DNA of 64,000 nt from Tumebacillus avium (GTDB lineage: Bacteria > Bacillota > Bacilli > Tumebacillales > Tumebacillaceae), in NCBI RefSeq assembly GCF_002162355.1, contig NZ_CP021434.1, positions 590,501 to 654,500 on the forward strand, read 5' to 3'. Under the pieces are notes generated by a model. It saw only the letters and a program-made list of their open reading frames with translations. It had not been told where the DNA came from and did not search any database. Position 1 is the stretch's first letter. Each line of letters opens with the position of its first letter. Below, piece after piece: positions 17,297 through 30,991 of this stretch. Both the position numbers and the translations under genes were made by a program.

Positions 17297-18376
17297 CTAA
17301 GGAATCCGCTTTACTTTATGAAGGGCGTTGTGGGTTTCTTCGATCAGGTTCGCCATCAGTTCAGCAGCCGTTTGCCTGCGGGTCAGTCGGGTGCCTTGTC
17401 CGGCCCAGAGCGACATGAAATCGGTGTTGTTCTGCCCGGCCGCCGCTTGGCGGATGTCGCGGGTGAGCGCGTTTTGGATCGGGTAGTCGGGAAGCTCTTG
17501 CTGGTGCGGCTCCATCTCGCGCAGGAAACGGTTTTGCAGTCCACGGGCGGGCTTGCCGGAGAAGGCGCTGGTCAGCGCGGTGCTCTCTTCGGTCGAACTG
17601 AGCAGCGCCGCTTGGTAATCCGGGTGAATCCCGCTCTCCGCGGTGGTCAGGAATGCTGTGCCAAGCTGCACCGCTTCCGCTCCGAGCATCAGGGAAGCGG
17701 CGATGCCGCGCCCGTCCATGATGCCTCCCGCTGCGATCACCGGGAGGGTCACATGGTCGACGATCTGCGGGACCAGCGCCATCGTGCCGACCAGCGCATC
17801 ACCATGGCGGCCAAGAAATGTGCCGCGATGCCCGCCCGCTTCCCCGCCTTGCGCGTGGATCAGGTCGATGCCGCTCTGCTCCAGCAAGACCGCTTCCCGA
17901 ACCGTCGTCGCCGTGCCGATCGTCTTGATGCCCTGCTCCCGCAACTGCTGCAGGATCTCCTCAGACGGGATGCCAAACGTAAAGGAGAAGACCGTCACCC
18001 GCTCTGCCAAAACCACTGCGATCTGCTCCGCAAACGGCTCGGCGTAGGCAGAAAGCTGCGGTTCGCCAGACAAACCCAACTCTTGACGATACGGCCGCAG
18101 CAGACGATGTGCCGCCGCCATGCGCTCCTCGTCTTCCTGCGGCGTTTCCGGGACAAACAGGTTCACCGCAAACGGGCGGTCGGTCAGCTCGCGGATGCGG
18201 CGAATCGCCCCGCGCATCGCGGCTGCAGACATGTACCCTGCACCAAGCGCTCCCAGCCCGCCCGCGTTCGAGACGGCGGCGACCAACTCGGGCGTCGTTG
18301 CCCCTCCCGCCATCGGCGCTTGCAGGATCGGGCAGCGGATGCCCAACAGACCCGTGACTCTGGTCTCAGTCCACAC
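17297..18376 (-). CDS. Nitronate monooxygenase family flavoprotein
   Basis: This 359-residue TIM-barrel flavoprotein has the family segments GIRCPILQAPMAGG, AVSNAGGLGALGAG, HAQGGEAGGHRG, PVIAAGGIMDGRGIAA and GAEAVQLGTAFL. These match class I nitronate monooxygenases, which oxidise toxic nitronates such as propionate-3-nitronate with FMN and oxygen. FabK-like enoyl reductases share the fold, but the HAQG.EAGGHRG block favours the monooxygenase. The start is GTG at 18376 behind AGGAG. A TGATA-CT-TATCA dyad at 18428-18439 lies upstream and might be a control site. Confidence 0.88.
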   Translation of the reverse strand: MWTETRVTGLLGIRCPILQAPMAGGATTPELVAAVSNAGGLGALGAGYMSAAAMRGAIRRIRELTDRPFAVNLFVPETPQEDEERMAAAHRLLRPYRQELGLSGEPQLSAYAEPFAEQIAVVLAERVTVFSFTFGIPSEEILQQLREQGIKTIGTATTVREAVLLEQSGIDLIHAQGGEAGGHRGTFLGRHGDALVGTMALVPQIVDHVTLPVIAAGGIMDGRGIAASLMLGAEAVQLGTAFLTTAESGIHPDYQAALLSSTEESTALTSAFSGKPARGLQNRFLREMEPHQQELPDYPIQNALTRDIRQAAAGQNNTDFMSLWAGQGTRLTRRQTAAELMANLIEETHNALHKVKRIP

Positions 18377-18525
18377 GACGATCAGCTCCTCTTTTTCCCG
18401 AATAAAAGATAAATACTATAAACAAAATGATACTTATCAACTATGTAAAATTAAACACTACTCCTGTATGATTAACACAGACAACTCTTAGTCCAGAATT
18501 TCTTTAGGAGAAGTCCCCCAGAATT

Positions 18526-18559
18526 GAAGGCCGCCTTCCGACACAAGGCGGCCTTTTTT
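18526..18559 (+). terminator. Plus-strand terminator without an obvious upstream gene
   Basis: GAAGGCCGCCTT and AAGGCGGCCTT arms are followed by T6 on the plus strand only. The minus-strand exit is CAATTC, so it does not suit the flanking minus-strand genes. No plus-strand gene is readable between 18377 and 18525. Confidence 0.65.
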
Positions 18560-18578
18560 ATGTGGTGAAATCTAAGCT

Positions 18579-18893
18579 CTACTCAATGGTAACCGCGGTG
18601 CCGGAGACGGCAACCATCAGCATGCCTTCGCGGATGACTTCGTAGTCGATGTCGACACCAACGATCGCGTTGGCGCCTTGGCGCAGCGCCTGCTCTTTCA
18701 TTTCGGCAAATGCGATTTCGCGGGCTTCTTTCAGCTTGGACTCATATGCGCCGCTGCGGCCGCCGACGATGTCGGTGATCGAAGCCAGAAAGTCGCGGAC
18801 AACGTTGGCGCCCATGATCGCTTCGCCGGTGACGACCGAAAGGTATTTCGTAACTTCTTTGCCTTGCACAACTGCTGTGGTGGTGATAAGCAT
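18579..18893 (-). CDS. YbjQ / UPF0145 heavy-metal-binding-domain protein
   Basis: This 104-residue protein fits the YbjQ family in length and motifs: [14 protein letters not shown], then [11 protein letters not shown], then a C-terminal [14 protein letters not shown] block. YbjQ forms pentamers and has been called a heavy-metal-binding domain, though the function is not settled. It is cytosolic and monocistronic. The start ATG at 18893 follows GAGGAGGA. Assignment is firm; function is open. Confidence 0.9.
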   Translation of the reverse strand: MLITTTAVVQGKEVTKYLSVVTGEAIMGANVVRDFLASITDIVGGRSGAYESKLKEAREIAFAEMKEQALRQGANAIVGVDIDYEVIREGMLMVAVSGTAVTIE

Positions 18894-18964
18894 CTGTCTT
18901 TCGTCCTCCTCATAAGTACGTTCTGCTTAGTAGTACGCCAAACACTGGAAAAAGTTTCACTCAA

Positions 18965-19001
18965 CAAAAAACTCCCTGCCCAAGGAAGCGGGCAAGGAGT
19001 T
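18965..19001 (-). terminator. Terminator of tagO
   Basis: On the minus strand an ACTCCTTGCCCG / GGGCAGGGAGT hairpin ends in TTTTTT, about 20 bases after the tagO stop. Confidence 0.8.
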
Positions 19002-19024
19002 GGCCGTACAGATTCGTAACGTGT

Positions 19025-20014
19025 TTATTTGTAGTTGACGAGCAATACGACGATCGACAAGAGCGAGAAGCAAATACCAAGCAGATACATAACGGATACG
19101 GTCTGTACTTGGCTCATGCCGCTGCGCATCAAGCTGTGATGCGTGTGCGACTTGTCGGCTTGGTGCAGCGGACGGCGTTCTTTGATCCGCTTGAACAGAA
19201 CGAACAAGGTATCGAAGATCGGTACGCCCAGCGCCAGCACCGGAACGATCAAGGAGACGAAGGTCGCCGATTTGAACGCGCCGTCGACCGCCAGAGCGGC
19301 CAGTGCAAAGCCAAGGAACGTCGCCCCCGCGTCGCCCATAAAGATGCGCGCCGGGTGGAAGTTGTGCTTGAGGAAGGCCAAGGATACGCCGATCAGCGCA
19401 ACTGCGTAGAACGCGACCGGGCCGTTGCCGGAGAGGATCGCGATGAACAACAGGGTGATCGCCGAGATCGACGAGATGCCTGCTGCCAGGCCGTCCACGC
19501 CGTCCAGGAAGTTCAGCATGTTGGTCAGCGCCACCACCCAGAGCACGGTCGCCACGATCGACACCCAGCCCATCTGATGGTCGGCGAAGGAATAGTACGG
19601 CAGATCCAGCCACGGGATCGTGACCGCTTCAACCTTGACATCGAAGCCGACCAGCACAAACGCCGCTGCAATATGCGTCAACAGTTTCGGCCAAGCCGGG
19701 AAGTCCTTGCCGCGCGTCTTATAGTAGTCATCAAGTACGCCGATGACGAACAAGAGCAGGCCGCCGAGCGCGATGCCGTAAAACGTGTTGTCCACTTTTC
19801 CAAAAATCAACTGGATCAATAAGGTCGAGACGATAAATCCGAAATAAATCGCCGCCCCGCCGAGTACCGGAATCGGCTCCTTGTGCAGTTTCCGAGGGTT
19901 CGGCATGTCTACGAACCCTGTCTTCAATGCCACCTTGCGCAGGTACGGCACCATCATGTACACGAGCGCAAACGAGACAATCAAAGTCAAGGTCAGCATT
20001 TGTGGGGATTGCAT
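19025..20014 (-). CDS. tagO: Undecaprenyl-phosphate GlcNAc-1-phosphate transferase (WecA/TagO type)
   Basis: The protein (about 329 residues) is a polytopic membrane enzyme of the MraY/WecA family. The cytoplasmic active-site loops are visible as GFVDMPNPRKLHKEPIPVLG, LGVLDDYYKTRG-like (VIGVLDDYY), NMLNFLDGVDGLA and FMGDAGATFLG, with the HHSLMRSG loop near the end. It transfers GlcNAc-1-phosphate to undecaprenyl phosphate, the first step of teichoic acid and other wall polymer synthesis. I use the ATG at 20014 because nothing before it is conserved. A TATAAT box (20152-20157) on the minus strand may be its promoter. Confidence 0.9.
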   Translation of the reverse strand: MQSPQMLTLTLIVSFALVYMMVPYLRKVALKTGFVDMPNPRKLHKEPIPVLGGAAIYFGFIVSTLLIQLIFGKVDNTFYGIALGGLLLFVIGVLDDYYKTRGKDFPAWPKLLTHIAAAFVLVGFDVKVEAVTIPWLDLPYYSFADHQMGWVSIVATVLWVVALTNMLNFLDGVDGLAAGISSISAITLLFIAILSGNGPVAFYAVALIGVSLAFLKHNFHPARIFMGDAGATFLGFALAALAVDGAFKSATFVSLIVPVLALGVPIFDTLFVLFKRIKERRPLHQADKSHTHHSLMRSGMSQVQTVSVMYLLGICFSLLSIVVLLVNYK

Positions 20015-20358
20015 CTTTGTTCGTAAGCCTCCCTCTGCGCCACATTTTGTTGCAGGTAGTGTGCGCAAAATTCCACTTTTATTTCCAAAAAGGTTGGATA
20101 CTGTGCCAGAAGTTTCGAGCGCTGCTAGACAGGCGCCCGTGAAACGTACTTATTATACCAGAGATGTCCGCTAAAACGAAAGTTCTTATGATTTATTTCA
20201 CAAACTCGTTAGATATGACGTGCAAGAAAGGCAAAATGTTACATCCGTGGGGACTGTTATAAAAAGTCGGGCGCTGCACTTTGTTTCTGTCCGTAGTTCT
20301 ACTTGTCCCCTTCCGCTCATAGAATCTAGCAAAACGAACCATAGGAGGTAGTTGAAAC
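20015..20358. other. Intergenic region between tagO and a small membrane protein gene
   Basis: These 344 bases hold no gene I can support. On the minus strand a TATAAT at 20152-20157 could drive tagO. The plus-strand half leads to the AGGAGGT site of the small gene at 20359. No riboswitch or repeat was recognised. Confidence 0.5.
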
Positions 20359-20499
20359 ATGAGCGGAATCTTGCTGTTCCATATCGTTGCAATCCCGGTG
20401 GTGTTCATGCTCGGGAGAATGTCCAACCGCATCGCATTCGTCCGCGTCAAGGCGGAGAACCGTTCCAGCGTGCCGGACTTCCTGCGCGGCAAAGAATAA
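20359..20499 (+). CDS. Small membrane protein, 46 residues
   Basis: The frame MSGILLFHIVAIPVVFMLGR continues with a basic stretch and ends DFLRGKE. It has one N-terminal membrane helix and a charged tail. The ATG follows a perfect AGGAGGT site seven bases upstream, and a clear terminator stands 19 bases after the stop. These signals make it a real gene despite its size. I do not recognise a family. It points away from tagO and towards ireB. Confidence 0.7.
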   Translation: MSGILLFHIVAIPVVFMLGRMSNRIAFVRVKAENRSSVPDFLRGKE

Positions 20500-20518
20500 G
20501 CCGGTTAGCAAAATAAGC

Positions 20519-20552
20519 AAAAGCGTCCCTCCGGTCGGAGGAACGCTTTTTT
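20519..20552. terminator. Bidirectional terminator
   Basis: AAAAGCGTCCCTCCG / CGGAGGAACGCTTTTTT hairpin lies between the convergent small membrane protein and ireB-like genes. Confidence 0.85.
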
Positions 20553-20556
20553 ACGC

Positions 20557-20814
20557 TTACAGGCCTTTCAGCTTGAAATAGTCGTTGAGGATCTGTTCCA
20601 CCGCCAGCAGACGGTCCGTCTTGGCCATCGTCGCCCGCGCGTTGTTCGCCGAGGTGATGTAGTTGCTCTCCCCCGTCACGATAAAGCCAGCCAGTTGGCG
20701 GGCTGCATCATAACCTTGTTCGCGCAGTGCAGGCACCACGCTGGTGATGATTTCGTCGAGCAGTTCTGATTCCTGGTCAGGTCGGAAAATCATGGTCTTG
20801 TCGAGGTTGGACAC
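20557..20814 (-). CDS. IreB-family (UPF0297) regulatory phosphoprotein
   Basis: The 85-residue protein begins VSNLDKTMIF and contains ALREQGYDAARQLAGFIVTGESNYIT-like sequence and NNAR, the hallmarks of IreB/YrzL. IreB is phosphorylated on N-terminal threonines (the LDKTM region) by the PASTA kinase IreK and modulates cell-wall stress and cephalosporin tolerance in enterococci. I choose the GTG at 20814 behind AGGAGG. Usually the gene sits beside ruvX; here it lies 38 bases downstream of murA, which fits a wall-related role. The sequence is rather divergent. Confidence 0.75.
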   Translation of the reverse strand: MSNLDKTMIFRPDQESELLDEIITSVVPALREQGYDAARQLAGFIVTGESNYITSANNARATMAKTDRLLAVEQILNDYFKLKGL

Positions 20815-20852
20815 GGTCAAGCCCCTCCTGTTCTTGGTCAAGACTGTAGTCT

Positions 20853-22133
20853 CTACGCGCCGGTGTTGACGCGTTCGATCTGCGCTCCGATGGAAACAAG
20901 TTTTTCGACCGGGTTCTCATAACCGCGGTCCAGATACTGCAGCCCTTCGATCGTGGACATGCCGTCTGCGGCGAGCCCGCCGAGGATCATCGCGCCTGCC
21001 GCACGCAGGTCGGCGGCGATGACGCGCGCTCCGCTCAGGCTCTGCACGCCGCTGACGATCGCCGTATCGCCGGAGATCTTGATGTCGGCGCCCATGCGGG
21101 TCAGCTCCTGGGTAAAGCCAAAGCGTGCGTCAAAGACGGTCTCTTTGACATACGAAATGCCTTTTGCCGTCGTGAGCAGGGTCAGCATCGCCGGCTGCAG
21201 GTCGGTGGCAAAGCCCGGGTAAGCAAAGGTGATGACGTGTGTCGCGCGCAGTTCGCGGTCGCGGGCGTCGACGGTGATCGAGTCGCCTTCAAGCGTGATG
21301 TCACAGCCCATGTCGAACAGCAGGGACGGAAGCCCGGCCAGCGACTGCGGCGGAATGCCTTTGACGGTGACTTTGCCGCGGGTGATCGCGCCTGCGCACA
21401 GATAGGTGCCCGACTCGATGCGGTCGGTCATGCAGGTGTAGCGCACACCTTTCAGACTCTCGACACCTTCGATGGTGATGATGTCGGTGCCGACGCCGCG
21501 AATCTTCGCGCCGGCCTTGTTCAGGAACATCACGAGGTCGACGATCTCCGGCTCGCGGGCCGCGTTGTAGATGATCGTCGTGCCTTCCGCCAATGCTCCG
21601 GCCATGATCGCCGCGTTGGTGCCGCCGACGGTCGAGCCAAAGCGCGTGCCGAGGAACATCGCAGCACCCTTGAGGCGGCCGCCCTGGCCTTCCGCGTAGA
21701 CGCTGCCGTCGAGCATCTTGATCTCAGCGCCCAGCGCGCTCATCGCTTTCAAATGCTGGTCGACCGGACGCGCCCCGATCACGCAGCCGCCCGGAAGCGG
21801 AATCTGCGCCTTGCCGGCTTTGGCCAGCAGCGGGCCGAAAATCGAGAAGGACGCGCGCATCTTGCGCACGAGATCTTCCGACACGGTCCAGGCGGTCAAC
21901 CCGTTGTTGACGAAGCGCAAGGTGTTCGGTGCGATCCATTCCCCTTGCACGCCTGTCTCTTCCAAAATTTCCATCAACGTATTTACATCGCTCAAGTTCG
22001 GAACGTTTTCCAAAATCGTCTCGCCGTCACAGAGCAGAACGGCACACATGATTGCCAGGACGGAGTTCTTTGCCCCCGATGCCTGAATTTCGCCCATCAG
22101 CGGAGTTCCGCCTTTTACGCGAAGCACTTCCAT
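20853..22133 (-). CDS. murA: UDP-GlcNAc 1-carboxyvinyltransferase
   Basis: This 426-residue enzyme catalyses the first committed step of peptidoglycan synthesis, transfer of enolpyruvate from PEP to UDP-GlcNAc. The active-site cysteine is C117 in PGGCVIGARPVDQHL, where fosfomycin binds. KNSVLAI near residue 22 and FATDLQPAM are also conserved. The ATG at 22133 follows GGATGGGG; upstream in-frame residues are not conserved. Firmicutes often have two murA copies, and I cannot tell which this is. With tagO and the ireB-like gene it makes an envelope cluster. Confidence 0.93.
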   Translation of the reverse strand: MEVLRVKGGTPLMGEIQASGAKNSVLAIMCAVLLCDGETILENVPNLSDVNTLMEILEETGVQGEWIAPNTLRFVNNGLTAWTVSEDLVRKMRASFSIFGPLLAKAGKAQIPLPGGCVIGARPVDQHLKAMSALGAEIKMLDGSVYAEGQGGRLKGAAMFLGTRFGSTVGGTNAAIMAGALAEGTTIIYNAAREPEIVDLVMFLNKAGAKIRGVGTDIITIEGVESLKGVRYTCMTDRIESGTYLCAGAITRGKVTVKGIPPQSLAGLPSLLFDMGCDITLEGDSITVDARDRELRATHVITFAYPGFATDLQPAMLTLLTTAKGISYVKETVFDARFGFTQELTRMGADIKISGDTAIVSGVQSLSGARVIAADLRAAGAMILGGLAADGMSTIEGLQYLDRGYENPVEKLVSIGAQIERVNTGA

Positions 22134-22217
22134 TCGTTGTACACCCCATCCGTTAATACTGGCTGATAGACACATTTTACCACAGATACTGGGAACGTCA
22201 AAAGAAAGAAAAAGCCC

Positions 22218-24784
<2,567 letters not shown>

Positions 24785-25984
24785 CTAAAACTTCAGCATG
24801 TGGCCGAGTTTGGCTTGTTTCGTTTTCAAATAGCTTTCGTTGTTTTCGTTGTGCTCCATCTGCAGCGCGACGCGCTCGACCACTTCGAGCCCGTGGCCGG
24901 ACAAGCCTCTGATCTTGCGCGGGTTGTTGGTGAGCAGACGGATCTTCTGCACGCCGAGGTCGCGCAGGATCTGAGCGCCGATGCCGTATTCGCGCAGGTC
25001 AGCTTTGAAGCCGAGCTGTTCGTTCGCTTCCACGGTGTCGTAGCCTTTGTCTTGCAGTTGGTACGCTTTCAGCTTGTTGATCAGGCCGATGCCGCGCCCT
25101 TCTTGGCGCATATAGAGCAGGACGCCTTTGCCCGCTTCGTTGATCTGGCGCAGGGCCGCTTCCTTTTGCGGGCCGCAGTCGCAGCGGAAGGAATGGAAGA
25201 TGTCGCCGGTCAGACACTCGGAGTGCACGCGCACCAGCACCGGTTCGTCGGGCGAAATGTCGCCTTTGACCATCGCAACATGCTCTTTGTCGTCGATCGA
25301 GTTGGTGTACGCGACCATCTGGAAGTCGCCAAACTCGGTCGGCATCCGCACTTCGGCCGCACGGTTGATCAGGATCTCGCTTTGCTTGCGGTAAGCGATC
25401 AGGTCGGCGATGGTGATCATCTTCAGATCATGGCGCTCGGCGATCTTCTCAAGGTCGGGAACGCGGGCCATCGTGCCGTCGGCGTTCAGGACTTCACAGA
25501 TCACGCCCGACGGATATGATCCGGCGAGGCGGGCGAGGTCGATCGCCGCTTCGGTATGTCCGGCGCGGCGCAAGGTGCCCCCGTCTTTGGCGATCAACGG
25601 GAAGATGTGGCCCGGCTTTTTAAATTCATCCGGCTTGGTGCCGTCGGCGATCAAAGCGCGAATCGTCTCGGCGCGCTCGAAGGCGGAGATGCCCGTCGTG
25701 GTGTTTTTGCCGTCGACGGAAACGGTGAACGCCGTGCCGTGCGAATCGGTGTTGTCATCGACCATCGTGGTCAGGCCCAACTGCCGCGCCCGTTCTTCGG
25801 TGATCGGAACGCAGACGAGTCCGCGCCCTTCGGTGATCATGAAGTTGATCACTTCCGGCGTCGCATGCTCGGACAAGGCGATAAAATCCCCTTCGTTCTC
25901 CCGGTCTTCATCGTCGACGACGATAATTGCTTTGCCTTGGCGCAGGTCTTCCAGCGCTTCTTCTATCTTATGAAAGTGTGCCAT
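24785..25984 (-). CDS. ribBA: Bifunctional DHBP synthase / GTP cyclohydrolase II
   Basis: This 399-residue fusion makes both riboflavin precursors. The N-terminal RibB domain (1-200; [25 protein letters not shown]) converts ribulose 5-phosphate to dihydroxybutanone phosphate. The C-terminal RibA domain (200-399) opens GTP; its zinc cysteines are in [18 protein letters not shown] and its catalytic block is RQEGRGIGL. No other rib gene and no FMN riboswitch are visible. It starts 26 bases after pcrA and ends 13 bases before ligA, so it is expressed with the replication genes. Confidence 0.95.
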   Translation of the reverse strand: MAHFHKIEEALEDLRQGKAIIVVDDEDRENEGDFIALSEHATPEVINFMITEGRGLVCVPITEERARQLGLTTMVDDNTDSHGTAFTVSVDGKNTTTGISAFERAETIRALIADGTKPDEFKKPGHIFPLIAKDGGTLRRAGHTEAAIDLARLAGSYPSGVICEVLNADGTMARVPDLEKIAERHDLKMITIADLIAYRKQSEILINRAAEVRMPTEFGDFQMVAYTNSIDDKEHVAMVKGDISPDEPVLVRVHSECLTGDIFHSFRCDCGPQKEAALRQINEAGKGVLLYMRQEGRGIGLINKLKAYQLQDKGYDTVEANEQLGFKADLREYGIGAQILRDLGVQKIRLLTNNPRKIRGLSGHGLEVVERVALQMEHNENNESYLKTKQAKLGHMLKF

Positions 25985-26009
25985 CCGGCTTCTCTCCCTC
26001 CAAAAAACT

Positions 26010-28247
<2,238 letters not shown>

Positions 28248-28350
28248 GTGCAACACCTCATGTCTAGTACTCAATTCATATTGAAGCTAATTATAGCAAA
28301 CATAAGTTCTCATATCTATTCTTACCGTCTAAAAGACATCTCAAGACAAT

Positions 28351-28388
28351 AAAAACAGACGCAGCGGAAAAAGTCTATGAGCTGCGTC
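28351..28388 (-). terminator. Probable terminator of the kinase-HD gene
   Basis: On the minus strand GACGCAG and CTGCGTC arms with a long loop are followed by TGTTTTTAT. The stem is short, so this is tentative. Confidence 0.45.
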
Positions 28389-28401
28389 ATCATTTTCAAG
28401 A

Positions 28402-29544
28402 TTATTTGCCCCGCGTGTCGGCCAGCCGCACCATCATCAGCTCGGCGGCGTACGAACCGGTTTTGTCATAGAATTTGCGGATCTCGGAGAGCGAGGCCTC
28501 TTCAATCCCGCGCGGCATCAGCATGTGGAACTGGATCAGCGTCGCGACATGCAGCGCAAAATCGTGATCGTAGCCAAAGCGCGTCAAAATGCGGTACGAC
28601 AACTGTGCCCCGAGGTTCTCATGGTCGTAAAAGTGACCGTTCAAGTTGGTCTGGATGTGCTCTTTGGGGATCTTCTCCCCCTGCACGACGTAAAATTCGC
28701 CCGAGTCGCGCCCGTCGCGGATGTCCGCCCCGTTTTCGATCTCCACGCGGTCTTTCGTTTTGAAGCGGCTGTACGGTGTTTTGACGACGCCGGTGAACTG
28801 CTTGATGCCGGGGTATGCTTTGCCGATGTCGTGGAGGAGCAGGGTCCAGACCATGTGCAGCGACGTGCCGGCGACCACTTCGGTGGCTTTGATGATGTGT
28901 TCAAAGACGGTGAAATGGTGGTGCGGGTTGTGCTGGTCGAGCGGGATAGCGCGGAACAGCTCGGGAAGCCATTTTTCTAAACGTCCGTCCGCTTCCAGTT
29001 CACGCACCACTTTCACAGGATGCTTGATGAACCGCGCTTCCTGCTCGTGGAAAAAATCGGCCGCTTCCCCATTCACTTTTTCGGTGGTGCGGACCTCGAT
29101 GCGGTCAAACTCTTCCGCGTAGGTCGGAATCTGCAACAGCCGTTCATAGCGGCGGATCTGCGACTCGGAAACGGACGGTTCGCCTTCTGCCCGGCGCTTC
29201 TCGTTCATCGCGACCGCATCTTCGAGCGGAACGTTGAGAAAAATCGCCTCGGTCGTATAGCCGTGCTTGCGCGCCAGTTCAAGGTAAGGTCTTCTGTATT
29301 TCGGAACGCGGTGTTTGGCGTCGAGCACGATCCTTCGGCCCGCTTCCATCGCCTGGGTCAGGCGGTCTTTGACGGCTGCCAACACCGCGTCGTTGATGTC
29401 TTGGGTGATCGTCTGCTCGCCGAACAGCTCTTTTTTCACATCGTCGGCGTGAATCCAGACGCCTTGGTTCGCCGCGGTCAGTTCGCGCGCGACCGTCGTT
29501 TTGCCGCTGGCGGGGATGCCGACCAGCACCGTGAGGACAGACAT
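28402..29544 (-). CDS. Polynucleotide-kinase-like P-loop domain fused to HD phosphohydrolase
   Basis: The 380-residue protein begins with a kinase domain (1-165; Walker A GIPASGKTT at 9-17, VWIHADDVKKELFGE, IVLDAKHR, FLNVPLEDA) like Pnk or Zeta-toxin-type kinases. An HD hydrolase follows (about 175-380; HHFTVFEHI, LLLHDIGKA with H238-D239, HFYDHENLG, and a final RLAD). This pairs a 5' phosphorylating activity with a phosphohydrolase, as in tRNA or RNA end-healing enzymes and CCA-adding-like HD fusions. The substrate is unknown. It is monocistronic between pcrA and the divergent rseP. Confidence 0.8.
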   Translation of the reverse strand: MSVLTVLVGIPASGKTTVARELTAANQGVWIHADDVKKELFGEQTITQDINDAVLAAVKDRLTQAMEAGRRIVLDAKHRVPKYRRPYLELARKHGYTTEAIFLNVPLEDAVAMNEKRRAEGEPSVSESQIRRYERLLQIPTYAEEFDRIEVRTTEKVNGEAADFFHEQEARFIKHPVKVVRELEADGRLEKWLPELFRAIPLDQHNPHHHFTVFEHIIKATEVVAGTSLHMVWTLLLHDIGKAYPGIKQFTGVVKTPYSRFKTKDRVEIENGADIRDGRDSGEFYVVQGEKIPKEHIQTNLNGHFYDHENLGAQLSYRILTRFGYDHDFALHVATLIQFHMLMPRGIEEASLSEIRKFYDKTGSYAAELMMVRLADTRGK

Positions 29545-29612
29545 TGGGAACGCTCCCTCCTTACATCACATTGCTTTTAGCATGCGCTGTTCTAGTGTTT
29601 CCTAATATATGT

Positions 29613-29618
29613 TATAAT
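29613..29618 (+). promoter_or_regulatory. Probable -10 box of rseP
   Basis: A perfect TATAAT lies about 93 bases before the rseP start. The -35 region (TTCTAG at 17-base spacing) is poor. Confidence 0.4.
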
Positions 29619-29710
29619 TGATGAATATTCGGTCTATCCGGCTCATAAGTATGTTCGGATGCTACTGCCTGCATATTAGAGAGTGAAATGAATGGGAGTG
29701 ATGACTCGAA

Positions 29711-30748
29711 ATGAACATCGTAATGGCCCTACTCGCACTTGGGTTCCTGATCTTCATCCACGAACTTGGGCATTTCTGGGCTGCGCGTGCCACCGGCGTC
29801 CGCGTTGATGAATTTGCCGTCGGTTTTGGCCCTTCGATCATCAAGCACCAGCGCAACGGTGTCTTGTATCGGTTGAACTGGATTCCGCTGGGCGGGTACG
29901 TGAAGATGTATGGAGAGGACAACCCGGAAGCGGCAGCCGCACCTGATAATTTTAACAATCGTCCTGTTGGCGCGCGAATTCTCGTCATCGTCGCAGGGGT
30001 GATCATGAACATCGTCGGCGCGTTCGTGATCTTGGCCTTGCTGTTTAATATGTACGGCGCTCCGACGGCGAACTTGTTCGTCGGCGAAGTTCAAGCTGAC
30101 AAGCCGGGCGCAGCGGCAGGGTTCCTGTCCGGCGACCAGATCAAATGGGTCGAAGGCAAGGAAATGACGACTCCGCTCGAATTTAATGAAGCGGTGCAGA
30201 GCCACTCCGGCACGCCGCTCGACATCGGCGTTCTGCGCGACGGCAAGCGCGTCGATCTGACCGTCACCCCGCAGATGAACGCGGCAGAAGGCCGTCCGAT
30301 GATCGGCATTGCCCTGCAGCAGCAGACAAGCTTCGTCAAAGCGGGCGGTTTTGGTGAGAACACCGCGCAGGCGCTGAAGAGCACCGGCCAGCTCACCGCG
30401 ATGACGTTCGACGGATTTAAGCAATTGGTGACCGGCGCGGTCTCGTTCAAAGAGATCGGCGGCCCGGTAGAGATCATTCGCATCACCGGACAAGCGTCCG
30501 ACAACGGTGTGCCGCATTACATGTACATCGTGGCCTTGCTGTCGGTCAACCTGGCTGTGCTGAACATCTTGCCGTTCCCGGCGCTCGACGGCGGACGACT
30601 GGTGTTCCTGCTCGTCGAATGGGTGCGTCGCGGCAAACGGATCTCCTTGGAACGGGAAGCGAGCATCAACTTTATCGGCATTCTGTTCCTGCTCACGCTG
30701 ATGGTGGTCGTCACGTTTAAAGACGTCTTCAACATCTTCTCGAATTAG
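29711..30748 (+). CDS. rseP: Site-2 zinc metalloprotease RseP/RasP
   Basis: This 345-residue membrane protease has the catalytic H17-E18-x-x-H21 motif inside the first helix (FIHELGHFWAARATG), a PDZ domain (about 110-190; GAAAGFLSGDQI) and the second metal site NILPFPALDGGR. It cleaves anti-sigma factors and leftover signal peptides within the membrane. In Bacillus it is usually in the uppS-cdsA-dxr-rseP-proS string; here it stands alone, followed by tRNA-Pro genes. The ATG follows GGGAGTGA. A strong hairpin follows. Confidence 0.93.
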   Translation: MNIVMALLALGFLIFIHELGHFWAARATGVRVDEFAVGFGPSIIKHQRNGVLYRLNWIPLGGYVKMYGEDNPEAAAAPDNFNNRPVGARILVIVAGVIMNIVGAFVILALLFNMYGAPTANLFVGEVQADKPGAAAGFLSGDQIKWVEGKEMTTPLEFNEAVQSHSGTPLDIGVLRDGKRVDLTVTPQMNAAEGRPMIGIALQQQTSFVKAGGFGENTAQALKSTGQLTAMTFDGFKQLVTGAVSFKEIGGPVEIIRITGQASDNGVPHYMYIVALLSVNLAVLNILPFPALDGGRLVFLLVEWVRRGKRISLEREASINFIGILFLLTLMVVVTFKDVFNIFSN

Positions 30749-30753
30749 CCTGT

Positions 30754-30778
30754 GATCCCCTCTCCGGAGGGGATTTTT
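30754..30778 (+). terminator. Terminator of rseP
   Basis: GATCCCCTCTCCGGAGGGGATTTTT-type hairpin with a very short loop, six bases after the stop. Confidence 0.85.
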
Positions 30779-30890
30779 GTTTGACAATCTTTTTTTGAAA
30801 AAAACCATTGACTCTTCGAATCACCCTATGTTATTCTATATCTCGTTGACGGGTGAACAACTCCTCAACAACGACATGAATTTAATATGT

Positions 30891-30967
30891 CGGAATGTAG
30901 CGCAGCTTGGTAGCGCGCACGCTTCGGGAGCGTGAGGTCCAGGGTTCGAATCCCTGCATTCCGACCA
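30891..30967 (+). tRNA. tRNA-Pro (CGG)
   Basis: This 77-base sequence folds as a complete cloverleaf: acceptor CGGAATG / CATTCCG, D arm GCGC / GCGC, anticodon stem CACGC / GCGTG with loop TTCGGGA (anticodon CGG), T arm CAGGG / CCCTG with TTCGAAT, and an encoded CCA end. It reads CCG proline codons. Confidence 0.97.
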
Positions 30968-30991
30968 TCTTTGATCTTCTTTTTGTAGGAT

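Noticed and set aside
24785-25984. FMN riboswitch in front of ribBA
   Set aside because: Only 26 bases separate pcrA and ribBA, too few for the RFN element.
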